64,000 nt of DNA from Anodontia alba (GCA_964016985.1 OZ024826.1:45856978-45920977); one strand, 5' to 3'; counted from the first letter of the stretch, positions 20,113-30,891 are shown. Made by a program: numbers and translations. The notes: generated by a model not told the origin, from the sequence alone.

Positions 20113-20228
20113 CAGATTTTTCTTATTTCTCGATGAAAAAATGTTGTGGGTACTCATTAGAAGTGCCTCACCGAGGTGCTTCTAATGAGTACTCACAGCA
20201 TATTTTTTTCATTGAGAAGAAGAAAAGT
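20113..20228. mobile_element. Hairpin MITE, family C
   Basis: Arms 'ctcgatgaaaaaatgttgtg' and 'cagcatatttttttcattga', centred on 'gtgcctcaccgaggtgc'. If transcribed with the SLAIN 3' UTR it would form a long hairpin. Confidence 0.85.
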
Positions 20229-20539
20229 AGCAGCACTTTTTGGATGAAAAATGCGCCGTATCTGGAACTATGCAGTTACAAACTATAGAGGCTTGTCATT
20301 ATTATCTGCTTTTAGGATCACACCGTGTTTGCTTAAGCTTCACTCTCCTTGCCATTTGCGGACACAGTAATGTCAAAGAGATATCGCCATAAGTTCATTT
20401 GCTGTCCAGAGTTATCTTGGAGAAGAAATGTGGAAGATTTCAAGTTTCCATATGAAAACATATAGTCTAAGATCTCATTAGAATCATCTCAGTGAGACTG
20501 TGCAATGATTGTAGATATTTGAGATATCAGAAAATGAGC

Positions 20540-20815
20540 CTGGATTCAGCATTTCCTATTAGATTGCATGATTCAACAGTTCCTATTAGATTGCATGTGC
20601 ACTCAGCAAAGACTCAGATAAGCCTAGGCACCCGTGCATGCTGATCAGTCTTTGCTGTCTGCTTGAAGACGCTTTGAATCCTTTGCTATCCACATTTGCA
20701 AAGACTCTGGAGTGTCTGATCAGACTGTGCAGAGTGTCTGATCAGACTGTGCAGATGTGCAGGTTGATCTGAGTCTTTGCTTAGCACACATGCAGTCTTG
20801 TAGGAAATGCTGTGC
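20540..20815. mobile_element. MITE, family O
   Basis: Arms 'gactcagataagcctaggca' and 'aggttgatctgagtctttgc' with ends 'cagcatttcctattagattg' and 'cagtcttgtaggaaatgctg'. A 20-bp direct repeat (gagtgtctgatcagactgtg) is duplicated near 20710-20745. Confidence 0.7.
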
Positions 20816-20893
20816 CCCGGCTCGAATGTCTTTTTCTTGTATAAATAAGAAAAGACTCCTCTAGAACTGCATATTAGTCATGCATTCTCAAGT

Positions 20894-21108
20894 TAACAGT
20901 TGTCCTGCTGAATAAAATTAAGATGCCACGCCCACTTCTAATTTTCAGCCAGTCAGATAACGTGATCCAGATTGTTTGCTATAAATTTGCATACTTAATG
21001 GCAAACAGTGCAGATCCAGATCAGTTGGCTTCTTCAGAAGCCAACTGATCTGGATCTACACTGTTTACAAAGGCAGGGTATATCCAGGTTCAACAGGACA
21101 AGGGTTAA
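20894..21108 (-). mobile_element. MITE, family A, reverse orientation
   Basis: Left 'ttaacagttgtcctgctgaa', right 'ttcaacaggacaagggttaa', central palindrome at 21002-21065. Carries AATAAA on the plus strand at 20911. Confidence 0.9.
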
Positions 21109-21124
21109 GATGAAAAGAGAGGTG

Positions 21125-21325
21125 GAGTCAATGCAAAGTGAAGGTGCTGGTAGGTTATCACATCCGTAAAATCTGATTAGGGCATTTGCTGTGGGCCTGA
21201 AGATACTTTTGAGTCCTTGGTCGCCCTTGGATGTCCTGTGAAGACTGATCAGGCTGTGCTGATGTGCAGGCTGATCTGAGTCTTCACTGGGTACACATGC
21301 AGTCTTGTAAGAAATGTTGTGTATA
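21125..21325. mobile_element. MITE, family O, partial
   Basis: Contains 'gtgcaggctgatctgagtct' and 'catgcagtcttgtaagaaat'. The left arm is degraded. Confidence 0.55.
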
Positions 21326-21381
21326 ACCAAGAAAAGACTTCTAGAACTGCTTATTAGGTAAGCTGGAAGCGCATTCTCAAG

Positions 21382-21604
21382 TTAACCCTTGCCATTGTGA
21401 ATAAATTAAGATGCCACGCCCACTTTTAATTTTCAGCCTATCAGATTACTTGATCCAGGTTGTTGATACAAATTCACATACTTAATGACAAATAGTGCAG
21501 ATCCAGATCAGTTGGCTTCTTCAGCTTCTTCAGAAGCCAACTGATCTTGATCTACACTGTTTGCAAATGCAGGACATATCCGGGTTCAGCAGGACCAGGG
21601 TTAA
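21382..21604 (-). mobile_element. MITE, family A, reverse orientation
   Basis: TTAA at 21382 and the right end 'ttcagcaggaccagggttaa'. The palindrome centre has an extra 'agcttcttc' duplication near 21528. Confidence 0.9.
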
Positions 21605-21695
21605 GAGGAAAAGAAAAGTTGAGTCAATGCAAACAGTGAGTGGCTGGTAGGTAGGCACATCCATGCAATGCAGTCTGATCAAGGTCTTTGCTGGT

Positions 21696-22045
21696 TTTAT
21701 GCCCCCAGCTTCGAAGTTGGAGGGGCATATTGCTTTTGGACCAATAGTCTGTCTGGTCAGCAAGATATCTCAATAACAATTTGAGTTAGGGCCTTAAAAC
21801 TTGGTGAGTTTATTCAAGCTGAGGACTAGATCACCTGATTAACTTTTGAAAAAAAAAAAAAAAAAAAAAAGAAAAATAAAAAGCTTTAAAAGGGGGTAAG
21901 CTTATTGGAGCAGAGCAGATCACCTGATTAACTTTTGAAAAAAAAAAAAAAAAAAAAAAAAAAAAGGTTACTTTTGTGACAGTTATGCCCCTTTTGAAAC
22001 TTTGACATTCTGTAGGGACAAGTATAAAGTTGGGGGCATAATGTT
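21696..22045 (+). mobile_element. Element T with two A-runs
   Basis: Left 'tttatgcccccagcttcgaa', right 'agttgggggcataatg'. A stretch with 'cacctgattaacttttgaaa' and a poly-A run occurs twice (21835-21870 and 21930-21966), an internal duplication. Related sequence is at 32380-32815. Confidence 0.7.
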
Positions 22046-22154
22046 TTTCAAACATATTTCTGATTGTCGACAATCTTTGAAAATAGTAGAATTTTGTGGC
22101 ATACAAGAATGACCATTATCAGTTTTTGTGGGTGTTTAGGCTGATCTGGGCCTT

Positions 22155-22690
22155 CATTTTTTATATCCTGCTACAGGATAGTGATGGGATATTATAGTAT
22201 CACGTTGGCTGTCCGTGTGTCTGTCCATCTATCAGTCCGTCAGTTTGTCATATGTCCGTCCATCAGTATTTTTGTTTCCGGAGGATAACTTAAGTAAATG
22301 TCCATGGGTTTTCGCCAAACTCGGTGTGTGCACAGATATTGTAAAGATCTGGTTTAGGGTTGTTAATGAGTAAATTTTGTCAAGTTTTGACAGAGTTATC
22401 TGCTCGCTATACGTCTGTATTTTCATTTCCGGATGATTACTTTAGTAAATATCAATGGATTTTCACCAAACTTTGTGTGTGCATATGGTATTGTCGAGGC
22501 CTAGTTTGGGATTGCTGATGGGCAAATTTCATCAACTTTTGACAGAGTTATCTGCCCATGACATGTCCATATTTTCATGTCTGGATGATAACTAGTAAAT
22601 ATCAATGGATTTGCACCAAACTTGGTATGTGCATTGATATTGTGGAGATCTGCTTTCGGATTGCTCATTGGCAATTTTGTCTACCTGCCC
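22155..22690 (+). mobile_element. Tandem-core element H
   Basis: After 'tatcctgctacaggatagtg' and 'gtccgtgtgtctgtcc' there are three copies of a unit of about 145 bp with 'ggataacttaagtaaatgtc', 'ttttcgccaaactcggtgtg' and 'acagagttatctgc'. A second copy is nested in family K at 46930. Confidence 0.7.
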
Positions 22691-22724
22691 GCAACATGAT
22701 AATGGTGGGGTGTTATCGTTTCAC

Positions 22725-22960
22725 GTTTTATTGCACATATATTATGGGGGAATGGATACACTTTCAGGGAAGGCAACTGTGTCATGATTGTTTTTGCATC
22801 CCTTTTGAAAAGGGGTCCACCCTTAAAAGAAAGAAATTGCTCCCAAGGGGAGCAAATTCTTTCCTTTTTAAGTACCCACCCTTTCAGGAGCTTGGCATAC
22901 AAAAAAGCAATCAGAAAGTAAAAAATCATCACCCTTTACAATGGTGGAAAATTTTGCAAA
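22725..22960. mobile_element. MITE, family M
   Basis: Palindrome 'aagaaagaaattgctcccaa' facing 'tggggagcaaattctttcc'-type sequence (about 22825-22880). A 191-codon open frame crosses it but has no domain. Confidence 0.65.
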
Positions 22961-23221
22961 TGTATCCAGTCCAAATAGCAGTCTATCATATAACAAGGCT
23001 CAGTACAGCTTATTGCTGCATTTGTAAATGGAAAGATGGCAAAGCTTTCAATCTTTTGCCAGATCACTTTCTGTCGGTCCTCTTGAAAAACTCCCATTAT
23101 TATTCACTTTTTTTATATGTTGATTTTGTTTAAGAATTGTTTTGATACACTTTTGAAAATATTAACAATTTAGTCAGTGTTAATCAAGTACATGTATATA
23201 AGGCAGAGCTTTGTTTTCATA

Positions 23222-23480
23222 GCATTCCGAAAGGGGAATGGATATGCTTTCAAGGGGGTGAGGGGTAGGTGTGGGGGTGGGGAGGGACACTGTTCAAATT
23301 ATTTTTCCTCTCTTCTGAAAAGGGGTCTACTCTAAAAGGAAAGAATTTGCTCCCCCCTAGGGGAGCACATTCTTTCCTTTTAGAGTAGACCCCTTTTCAG
23401 AAGGGGTTTGGTGTTCAAACAATAAGTCACAGAAGTTGTAAAAAATTAGCATAAAATCTTCAAGGTGTATCAAGTCCCCT
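23222..23480. mobile_element. MITE, family M
   Basis: A long, near-perfect hairpin: 'ggggtctactctaaaaggaa' and its inverse at 23322-23405, centred on 'cccccctagggg'. Confidence 0.8.
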
Positions 23481-23539
23481 TATACTGACATCAGATGGGC
23501 CACTTCAAGTTAAAAGGTGTCTTTGAACATATGCGAAAT

Positions 23540-23700
23540 GAGCAGATTCAGGATATCACCGTGCATCTGCACAGTCTCACTGGCAGGCATTGATTCTGTA
23601 AGCAGCCAGTGAATACCTAGATCAGACTATACAGATGCGCAGTCTGATCTTGACTCATGCTGTCCGCATATACCCAATGGACACCTTTTTGCATGGCACT
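23540..23700. mobile_element. MITE, family O, diverged
   Basis: Contains 'gaatacctagatcagactat' and 'gcagtctgatcttgactcat'; the rest is degraded. Confidence 0.45.
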
Positions 23701-23744
23701 GCTTTATGCAAAGAAGAATTGCTAAGATATAAGCATGAAGCAAG

Positions 23745-23840
23745 TTGGTAGCCTAGCAATTAGTGCTTCTGACTTCCGGTCACAAAGATGTAGGTTCAGA
23801 TCCCACTAGACTAGAGGCAAAGTTCAACTCATGACTTTAG
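23745..23840 (+). mobile_element. SINE head, tRNA-like remnant
   Basis: Has 'gtagcctagcaattagtgc' and a B-box-like 'ggttcagatccc'. The body is short and cut off by the following family A copy. Confidence 0.45.
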
Positions 23841-23843
23841 CAC

Positions 23844-24330
23844 TTAACCTTTATTAGTCCTGCTGAACCCAGATATGCCATTCTTTTTCAAAAAGTGTAG
23901 GTCCAGATCAGTTGGCTTCTTCAGAAGCCAACTGATCTGGATCTGCACTGTTTGACATTAAGTATGTGAATTTTTATCAACAACCTGAATCCTTACATCA
24001 CTGGGGCATCCAACTGATATTGGCTTACAGTTGGGCAAGGCCTGCTATCCTTGTAGTGGGTAAGGGTAGAGGGGGAATGTTTTTATTTCTTCTGTTTCTT
24101 CACTTTCTTTCCTGTTCCTCTTTCTTCCCTGTCCCTCTCTTTCATCTCCTCTACTCTCTCTTCTATCTCTTTTCTCCCTTTCTCTGGGAGACGACACAAA
24201 ATGACCCTCAAGGGTTGACGTGTCGTTAAACCCCAACACAATCAATCAACAACCTGAATCAAGTTATCTGATTGGCTGACAGTTAGAAGTGGGTGTGGCA
24301 TCTTAATTTATTCAGCATGACAAGGGTTAA
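23844..24330 (+). mobile_element. MITE, family A, split by SINE S2
   Basis: Left half 23844-23991 and right half 24245-24330 rejoin exactly once the inserted SINE and one target copy are removed. Ends are 'ttaacctttattagtcctgc' and 'cagcatgacaagggttaa'. Confidence 0.9.
23992..24244 (+). mobile_element. SINE S2 with 16-bp target duplication
   Basis: Starts 'cttacatcactggggcatcc', has a pyrimidine-rich middle, and ends 'gttaaaccccaacacaatca'. The 16 bases atcaacaacctgaatc are present on both sides (23976-23991 and 24245-24260). It is shorter at its 5' end than the copies at 37234 and 38899. Confidence 0.9.
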
Positions 24331-24447
24331 TTCATTTGCACTGGGCCTTTCATTACCACCCCTTAATTGTCTTGATTGACTGATAATGTTGAAAGTCTGA
24401 GGTAAAACACCAAATCTTCATCAAAATCTAAACCAGATGTACTTGAC

Positions 24448-24669
24448 CCAGTGAAGACTGGAGACCCTTAAACTGGTAACTGGCAAACAGTGCAGACCCA
24501 GATCAGATGCCTTAGAATGTGGCATCTGATCAGGGTCTCTACTGTTTGCAAATAGTTCAGTTATTTTTCTTCAGGAATATCTACATCATATAGCCTGACA
24601 TACCTAAAATTGAAAATGGACCATCCCAATATATAGTGTGGGAGGGTTTACTCAGTCTTTAATGGGTTA
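24448..24669. mobile_element. MITE, family N
   Basis: Left 'gaagactggagacccttaaa', palindrome at 24483-24550, right 'ctcagtctttaatgggtta'. Confidence 0.65.
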
Positions 24670-24806
24670 ATGGCAGGCTGGGCAGTCTTTGTGTTTCCTT
24701 GTATAACTTCAAGCAAGTCAGGATATTGATCTAACAACTTATGAAAAGCCTATTCAGTTGCTTAAATGTGCAGAAAGTGTAAGTTGCCTTACACATACTG
24801 CTCTGT

Positions 24807-25009
24807 TTACCCTAAATATTCAGACATGTCTGAGCAAACAGTGTAGACACAGAACAGATGCCACAGAATATAGCATCTAATCAGGGTATGCACTGTTTTC
24901 CACTCATCCAGCAATATTTAAGACAATCATAGGGTAGTATAATGGACTTGTTCAAATTTTAGAACAATTATGGTAGGGAGATAGGGTGTCTGGATGCTTA
25001 GGATAAATT
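24807..25009 (+). mobile_element. MITE, family B
   Basis: Left 'ttaccctaaatattcagaca', right 'tgtctggatgcttaggata'. Centre palindrome 'gatgccacagaatatagcat'. Confidence 0.75.
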
Positions 25010-25084
25010 TGTTAGACAGAATAATTTTAACGCACTGCATGCTGGGTAAAAATTTCAGCCGATATTTTGAAATAATTCTTCCCC

Positions 25085-25330
25085 TTTTTTTAACCCAAGA
25101 AATAAGGGAGACCATTCCAGCGGAAAAGAATTCATTTCACTTGTATGTGAATCCCTTGTCAGAGGGGAGCAAATTCTTTTCAATAAAAGTATCCATCTTT
25201 GTGAAGGGAGAATAATTCTTTCTGCCCAGAGTGATCTCCCTTGGAGTTTTGTTCATCGGCGTCTGAATGTGTAAAGTATCAGAAAAGGGAACCTACCTTT
25301 TCTGGCTAGAGTGATCTCCCTTGAAGCAGT
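25085..25330. mobile_element. MITE family M fragments
   Basis: Two direct copies of 'gagtgatctcccttg' (25229, 25310) and an M-type arm 'gagcaaattcttttcaataa' near 25170. Confidence 0.4.
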
Positions 25331-25404
25331 CCATTTGCCTTAAACCTACATCTGCTAGTGTAAAATAAGGTAAATGTCCTCAAATTGCATGCACCGAAGT
25401 TTTC

Positions 25405-25590
25405 AACAAAGTAGGATATGCAAACAGTGCAGACCCAGATCAGACTGCTCCTGAAGGAGCTGTCTGATCAGGGTCTACATTGTTTTCTGCTCCACTAAGT
25501 ATTTTAAGAAACAAATGCACAAAATGCAAAACTTAGGCCAAAAAAAGTGTAGAATAAAGTGTTTCAAATTTTAGGACATTTACCATATCA
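25405..25590. mobile_element. MITE, family U
   Basis: Palindrome 'gatcagactgctcctgaagg' with its inverse (25438-25470), then 'aaattttaggacatttacca'. Confidence 0.6.
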
Positions 25591-25805
25591 GAAATAGGAA
25601 TTTACCTTGCATTTGTACATGTTATGCAAAGCCTAGATGAGTTTGTGTGTGTGATGTCTGGTCAGGGTCTGTGCTAGTTGTTTACAGAAAAGTGACTTGT
25701 CAGTTTTGTGGAATGGAAACAGCATGGAAAAGGCCTTAAGCAGACTATGTTGATACACAGGCTTACTTAGTGCACCTAGCTTATTTTCCTTCAGAATATG
25801 GTAAT

Positions 25806-26010
25806 TAATGCTTAGCACTTTGGGTAATAAAATTTTCAGCAGATTACATACTGAAATATTTTTCTTATTCACAGAAAACAGGTTTTGACATTTCATGCAA
25901 ATTGTCTCCCAAGGAGACAATTTGCATGAAATGTCTAACACTGTTTTCTGGGAAAAATAAGAAAAAAAAATCATCAATTTGTCATCTGCCCAGAGCATTG
26001 TAAAGGTTAA
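25806..26010. mobile_element. MITE, family E
   Basis: Full hairpin: 'catttcatgcaaattgtctc' / 'gagacaatttgcatgaaatg' centred at 25909, ends 'ttaatgcttagcactttggg' and 'attgtaaaggttaa', TTAA on both sides. Confidence 0.85.
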
Positions 26011-26025
26011 TTCTTAAGAAAAAGG

Positions 26026-26097
26026 ATTTTTTTTTTTTTTTTTTTTTTTTTTATTTATTTATTTATTTTTTTTTTTTTTATTTATTTTTTTTTTTTG
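26026..26097 (+). repeat. T-rich low-complexity tract
   Basis: Runs of T broken by 'attta' steps, about 70 bp. Confidence 0.9.
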
Positions 26098-26189
26098 TAT
26101 TCTTGTGGCTTCTTTATCAAATGGTGCTTCTAAGGTTGATAGATGAAATTTTGGTTTGTACATAGATCCAGATATAGGGAATATAAAAT

Positions 26190-26300
26190 ATTTTTTGTTA
26201 TTTTTGTTCAAGAACATATCTTGTGGGAACTCATTGGAATCGCCATGGCGATTCCATTGAGTTCCCACAAGTTACATTTTTGGTGTAAAAATTGTCTTAA
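26190..26300. mobile_element. Hairpin MITE, family C variant
   Basis: Palindrome 'cttgtgggaactcattggaa' and its inverse centred on 'cgccatggcg' (26240-26249). Confidence 0.75.
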
Positions 26301-26544
26301 ATATCACCTTATCTGGGTTATATATTTATCAGAATTATAAGTCCAGTTTAGGCAACAGTTTAAGATGGCCTATGCAAATAGCAATGACTTCAGTTGCCCT
26401 AAAAATTGAAAAGTCGGACATTATAATCTCTTATCTTATGTGTGCATAAATTTGAGCAAGTCTGTTTGCTTACATGGTGATGTGTCAAAATTGCTAAAAG
26501 GATGTCTGAAATGATACTTGAGGCAGGGTCTGACAAATCCATTG

Positions 26545-26725
26545 ACCTTTCCGCTGACTCAAGAAGGGCAGTTGTGAGTTTCTGGAGAGAAGGATGTACA
26601 CAAGTACTAGTTAAACACTTAGAGAACTAAGCCTGCCAAGGAAAAGTGTAGTTCGGTAAACTGACCAACTCAACATGACCTTATAGTGTTGACTGGGCTG
26701 TTTAACTCCAAGCCAACCAACAAAC
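26545..26725 (+). mobile_element. SINE L fragment
   Basis: Contains 'gactcaagaagggcagttgt', 'cacttagagaactaagcctg' and 'ctccaagccaaccaacaaac'. The head is absent. Confidence 0.75.
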
Positions 26726-27124
26726 TAATCCATTGTCCAGCTACCTGGGACAAGTTGAATGTTTGCTTGGCAAGTATATTGTTTTTGCTAGCTTGCCCAG
26801 AAAACATAGAAAGTTATACAGGGAAAGGAGGCAAATTTCAGCATTTTCCTGCTTAAGTACTTCACTGGGCAAGTAGATTAAATTTTGACTTGTCAGGCCC
26901 AGCATGAGGTAATGATAAAAAAAAGTGATTGAATTGGTATCTAAAGGCAGCTAGATGGATGGCAAGCATTGCAGAACCTGATCAGACAGAGGTTTTGAGC
27001 AGTTTGATTAGTTGCTCTGATTAACTGCCTGCATATTTAGGGTGAAAATGATATGCATGTATATAACAGAACTGCCAGTACACTAACAGTAGCATAGCTC
27101 TAAATAGGAGAGGATATCCACGTA

Positions 27125-27242
27125 ATATTTTTCTTATTTCACCGAGAAAACATATGTTGTAGTACTCATTAGAAGCACCTTAGTGAGGCACTTCTAATGA
27201 GTACCCACAACATGTTTTCATGGAGAAATAAGACAAATATCA
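27125..27242. mobile_element. Hairpin MITE, family C
   Basis: Palindrome with 'ccgagaaaacatatgttgta' and 'caacatgttttcatggagaa', centred near 27184. Confidence 0.8.
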
Positions 27243-27377
27243 ATACATTTTGATTGAAAAAAAAGTGCCTTAACTACAACTATGGGGTAGTCTTTGTGGC
27301 TTTGGTTTGCATACATACTACCCTGTATCAGGTCCTCTCCGTAACTTCAGATAAGGCCATTTGTTTGACAAAAAATA

Positions 27378-27493
27378 TTGATATTTTTCTTATTTCTCCA
27401 TGAAAACATACATTGTGGTACTCATTAGAAGGGCCTCTCTGAGGCCCTTCTAATGAGTACCACAGTGTATATTTTTGTGGAGAAAAGAAAAAT
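27378..27493. mobile_element. Hairpin MITE, family C
   Basis: Palindrome centred on 'gggcctctctgaggccc' (27430-27446). Only 135 bp from the preceding copy, same shared outer sequence (aaggcc/taactac). Confidence 0.85.
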
Positions 27494-27766
27494 ACTGTCT
27501 GAATATACCCTCGTATCTGGAGCTGTGACCTATCATATTTACCTTGACAATAAGGCCAGATATGCTGTGCAAACAATGGAGATCTAAATCAGTGTGCTTC
27601 TAAGGAACTGTATGATCAGGGTATGCACTGTTTGCCATTTGGCTGCCACAGATTAGATGTATCACCAGATAGTCAAATGAATTTGATATTCAAATGGATT
27701 TCTTCCAAACTTAAGTACACTGAGGAGGAATATGGGTCTGAATATTTAAGGTTCTTTAGAATCATT

Positions 27767-27979
27767 TTAACCCTTGTCCTGCTGAACCCGGATATACCCT
27801 GTTTTGCAAACAGTGTAGATCCAGATCAGTTGGCTTCTGAAGAAGCCAACTGATCTGGATCTGCACTGTTTGCCATCAAGTATGCAAATTTATAGCAACA
27901 ATCTGGATCAAGCAACCTGATTGGCTGAAAATTAGAAGTGGGCATGGCATCTTAATTTATTCAGCAGGACAAGGGTTAA
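27767..27979 (+). mobile_element. MITE, family A, reference copy
   Basis: Clean TTAA-cccttgtcctgctgaa start and ttcagcaggacaaggg-TTAA end, 213 bp in all. The central palindrome 27805-27872 pairs 'gcaaacagtgtagatccaga' with its inverse almost without mismatch. TTAA flanks and CCC ends suggest mobilisation by a piggyBac-type transposase. Confidence 0.95.
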
Positions 27980-28065
27980 AAGTTGTGTTTTATTCATCAT
28001 AGAGCCTGAGCTGTTATCTGTATTCCACTATTTTTCAATAACCCTTGCTATGTTGAATTAAAAAT

Positions 28066-28200
28066 GTTTGCAGAGTACATTTTATGATACATCTATTTCA
28101 GAGAAAAATACAGCTTGACATTTCATGCAAAAAATCTCCTAAGCAGACAATGTGCATGAAATATCAACCCCTGTTTTGTGGGGAAAACTTTCAATCATCA
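28066..28200. mobile_element. MITE, family E, diverged
   Basis: Arms 'gacatttcatgcaaaaaatc' and 'gacaatgtgcatgaaatatc' near 28118-28165. Confidence 0.6.
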
Positions 28201-28332
28201 TGCGTTTTTTTTCTTCTTGACTGTACGATTGGTTAATACATGTATACCTAAAGCTGCCTGAAATAACAGACAGACAAATAAGAAAAACCAACAACAAAAC
28301 TTTGTTTGCTAATGTTGAAATACTGAAGGGTT

Positions 28333-28615
28333 ATCATTTAGCACTCTGGGTACAATTTTAGCAGATAGCATTTTGAAATATTTTTCTTATTTTTGTTGCA
28401 CCTGCGTGTTTTCACATTTTAGTATGCAGATGTGACATAAACTTCAAGGAAGTTCTTTCTAGTTTTTCCTAGAAAACAGGATTCGAAAATTTCATGCAAA
28501 TTGTCTCAACTGGAAACAATTTGTGAGAAATGTCAGATCCTGTTTTCTGAAATAAAATAAGAAAAATACTACCAATTAGTTGTTTGCTGAATAAGCCAAG
28601 AGTGGTATAGGTTAA
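28333..28615. mobile_element. MITE, family E, with a 70-bp insertion
   Basis: Left 'catttagcactctgggtaca', right 'gccaagagtggtataggtta'. The left arm is split by about 70 bp (28398-28466, 'ttttcacattttagtatgca') that resembles 6525-6590. Confidence 0.7.
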
Positions 28616-29203
28616 AACAATGTCATCTGCATGTGTCAAGTGATATTTCATTTTTCATAAATTTTAAGCTGATAATAGCAAAAGTGTGATGGTTTTCTGT
28701 TATTTTTAAGCATCACTATGTTTATCTACATGTAAAAATAAAATTTTACTGTGGGGGTACATGTAGTTGTGAAACCAAGCTAGCTCACTTAAAAATAATG
28801 GCATTACCGTAATGGTAACTGTTGCAGTGAAAATTAGCAGATAACAAATATTTGATAAAATAATTTGGTAATGCTTATTAAAACTCAAAGCTCCATTTTC
28901 AAGAAAAATGTAACCACTAGGTGCAATTTCCAGAGGAAATGAAGTGGGTATGAATCATTTGTGGTTTTGCATTTGTCTGCTGCAACAGGGTAATATTAGC
29001 CAATATCGGTTATAGCTGGATTTCCTGCAAGGGATAGCTGGTTGCCTTGTAGTTTATTTTTCTGTGACTAGGTACATGTATACCAATGTTAATTCACCAA
29101 ATAATTCTAACAAAGGATATATTTTGTACTTCTTGTATTGAGGTAAGCCAAAAGAAATTCTACCTTGTCACATACCAAGATAACTTGTGCATCCATGAGA
29201 CTT

Positions 29204-29440
29204 GGGCCCAGTTGTTCAAAGCTAACGACATGGTTAGTTAACAGTTCGTTAAAATTGTGTGATATGCAAATATGCTGAAATTTTTTGCTGAAAAATGTGA
29301 GTAGCTTTTGCAGTGCAAAAGCTACTCACATTTCTTCAGCAAAAAATATCAGAATATTGTGTATTGAATCCGCTAAAACAGTTAACAAAATGACCCTTAA
29401 CGAGCTCGTTAAGCTAATGATGCTTTGAACAACTGGGCCC
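29204..29440. mobile_element. MITE, family D
   Basis: Both ends GGGCCC intact; central hairpin 'gtgagtagcttttgcagtgc' with its inverse at 29297-29331. Confidence 0.95.
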
Positions 29441-29602
29441 TGTAGTATAACTGAATTTAATATCAGGTGACATATTTTGTTTTTGCCAGAAAATAGGTCA
29501 TGTCTTATTGACATTGTCTCCAAATCAAAGAAAATAGGGCATTATTTCATTAAAGTTTTCTCAGACTTGAAAAATAAGGCTTGTCATTTCATTCAAATTG
29601 TC

Positions 29603-29799
29603 TTAATAAATTAAGATGCCACCCCCACTTTTAATTTTCAGCCAATCAGATTACTGGATCCAGATTGTTGCTATAAATTTGCATTCTTGATGGCAAACAG
29701 TGTAGATCCAGATCAGTTGGCTTCTGCAGAAGCCAACTGATCTGGATCTACACTGTTTGCAAAACAGGGTATATCCGGGTTCAGCAGGACAAGGGTTAA
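29603..29799 (-). mobile_element. MITE, family A, reverse, left end lost
   Basis: Starts at 'ttaataaattaagatgccac' without the CCCTTG end; right end 'cagcaggacaagggttaa' intact; perfect central palindrome 29693-29760. Confidence 0.9.
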
Positions 29800-29819
29800 G
29801 AAACCTTGGAAATAGGGCT

Positions 29820-30060
29820 TATTATTTCAATCAAATTTTGAGATACTTTATAAGAAATGTCAGGCTTTACTTTCTGGAGAAAAAAATGCAAATAATTTTC
29901 CTAGAAAAATAGGTCTTAGCTTAACTGACATTACATTCAAATTGCTTCAAAAGGAGAAATTTGATTGAAAAAGCAAGCCATATTTTCAGAGACAATTGGA
30001 CTGAAACATCAGGCTTTAAGTCTTTTTCTGGCGATAATTTCTTTTGTTGTCTGCTGATAA
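29820..30060. other. Degraded hairpin sequence
   Basis: Repeated fragments such as 'gaaatgtcaggctttac', 'gaaacatcaggctttaag' and 'attgcttcaaaaggagaaat' suggest decayed E-like palindromes. No borders can be set. Confidence 0.4.
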
Positions 30061-30097
30061 TTGTATTCTTATATTTTACATAGCTCCAGATAAGGTG

Positions 30098-30305
30098 TTT
30101 TTGCCATTTTTCTTATTTCTTTATGAAAACATATGTTATGGGTACTCATTAGAAGTGCCTTACTGAGGCACTTCTAATGAGAACTCACAACATATGTCAT
30201 CACCTTAGTGTTGAAAGTCAATAACTCCTTATATATTTTAATGGAGTTATTGACTTTTTTGCGCTAAGATGACAATGTTTTCATGGAGAAATAAGGAAAA
30301 TATTT
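30098..30305. mobile_element. Hairpin MITE family C with a second hairpin inside its arm
   Basis: The C palindrome centred on 'gcctcactgaggc'-type sequence (30150-30165) is interrupted in its right arm by 30194-30270, another hairpin: 'gaaagtcaataactcct' and 'tggagttattgacttttt'. Confidence 0.75.
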
Positions 30306-30664
30306 GCCTGGAGTCTAAAACTTTGGTATGTAGAAGCTGTCTCCTGGCATTGAGTGGGTAAATGGTAAATACTGTGACCAGACCTCAGGGATGTGCAGGC
30401 AGGTCTTGGTTTTTATCTCTCAGAAACAAAGTTTGGCAGATTTTCTCTTGATGGCCTCTTATATCACCACAAAGTAGTTCATAGATGTGTTTGATTTTTA
30501 TGTTTTTATTATTATGTTCAATGATTAAACTTGTCTATAATTTGTGTCTGTTTATTTGTATTGAACAAATAAATTTTACCAATTTATTTACCTGCAACAG
30601 GCAGCAGTTAGCAGATTGCAAATGAACGCTTCTGTGTTACTGACCCGGAATATTCCACCATTTT

Positions 30665-30840
30665 AACTCCTTACCGTTCTTGTCCTAAATTTTAGATGTC
30701 CTATTTACTGGTACTAATTGATGTGTCTAAAATATTGTTGGATGAGTGGCAAACAGTGTAGATCCTGATCAGATGCTACATTCTGGGTCTACACTGTTTG
30801 CTTAGGCCTCTCTGAATACCTAATTAGAGTAAGTATGGTA
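30665..30840. mobile_element. MITE, family B, shortened
   Basis: 'ccttaccgttcttgtcctaa' at the left, 'gtggcaaacagtgtagatcc' and 'gtctacactgtttgcttagg' as arms. Central loop short. Confidence 0.65.
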
Positions 30841-30891
30841 TTGTATTATTTATTTTCCTCGGAATTAAGGGCTCGGTATTGGCAAATATTA

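Larger units (their letters stand above)
19978..20912 (+). other. Probable SLAIN 3' UTR region
   Basis: No AATAAA is found between the stop codon and 20910. The first is at 20911-20916, inside a reversed family A MITE. This region also holds a family C hairpin and a family O copy. Where the transcript ends cannot be told from sequence. Confidence 0.35.

Noticed and set aside
21831..22106. 91-codon minus-strand frame with long Phe runs
   Set aside because: Translation of two poly-A runs inside element T.
22558..23133. 191-codon open frame on the plus strand
   Set aside because: It runs through element H and a family M hairpin. No domain, no splice context.
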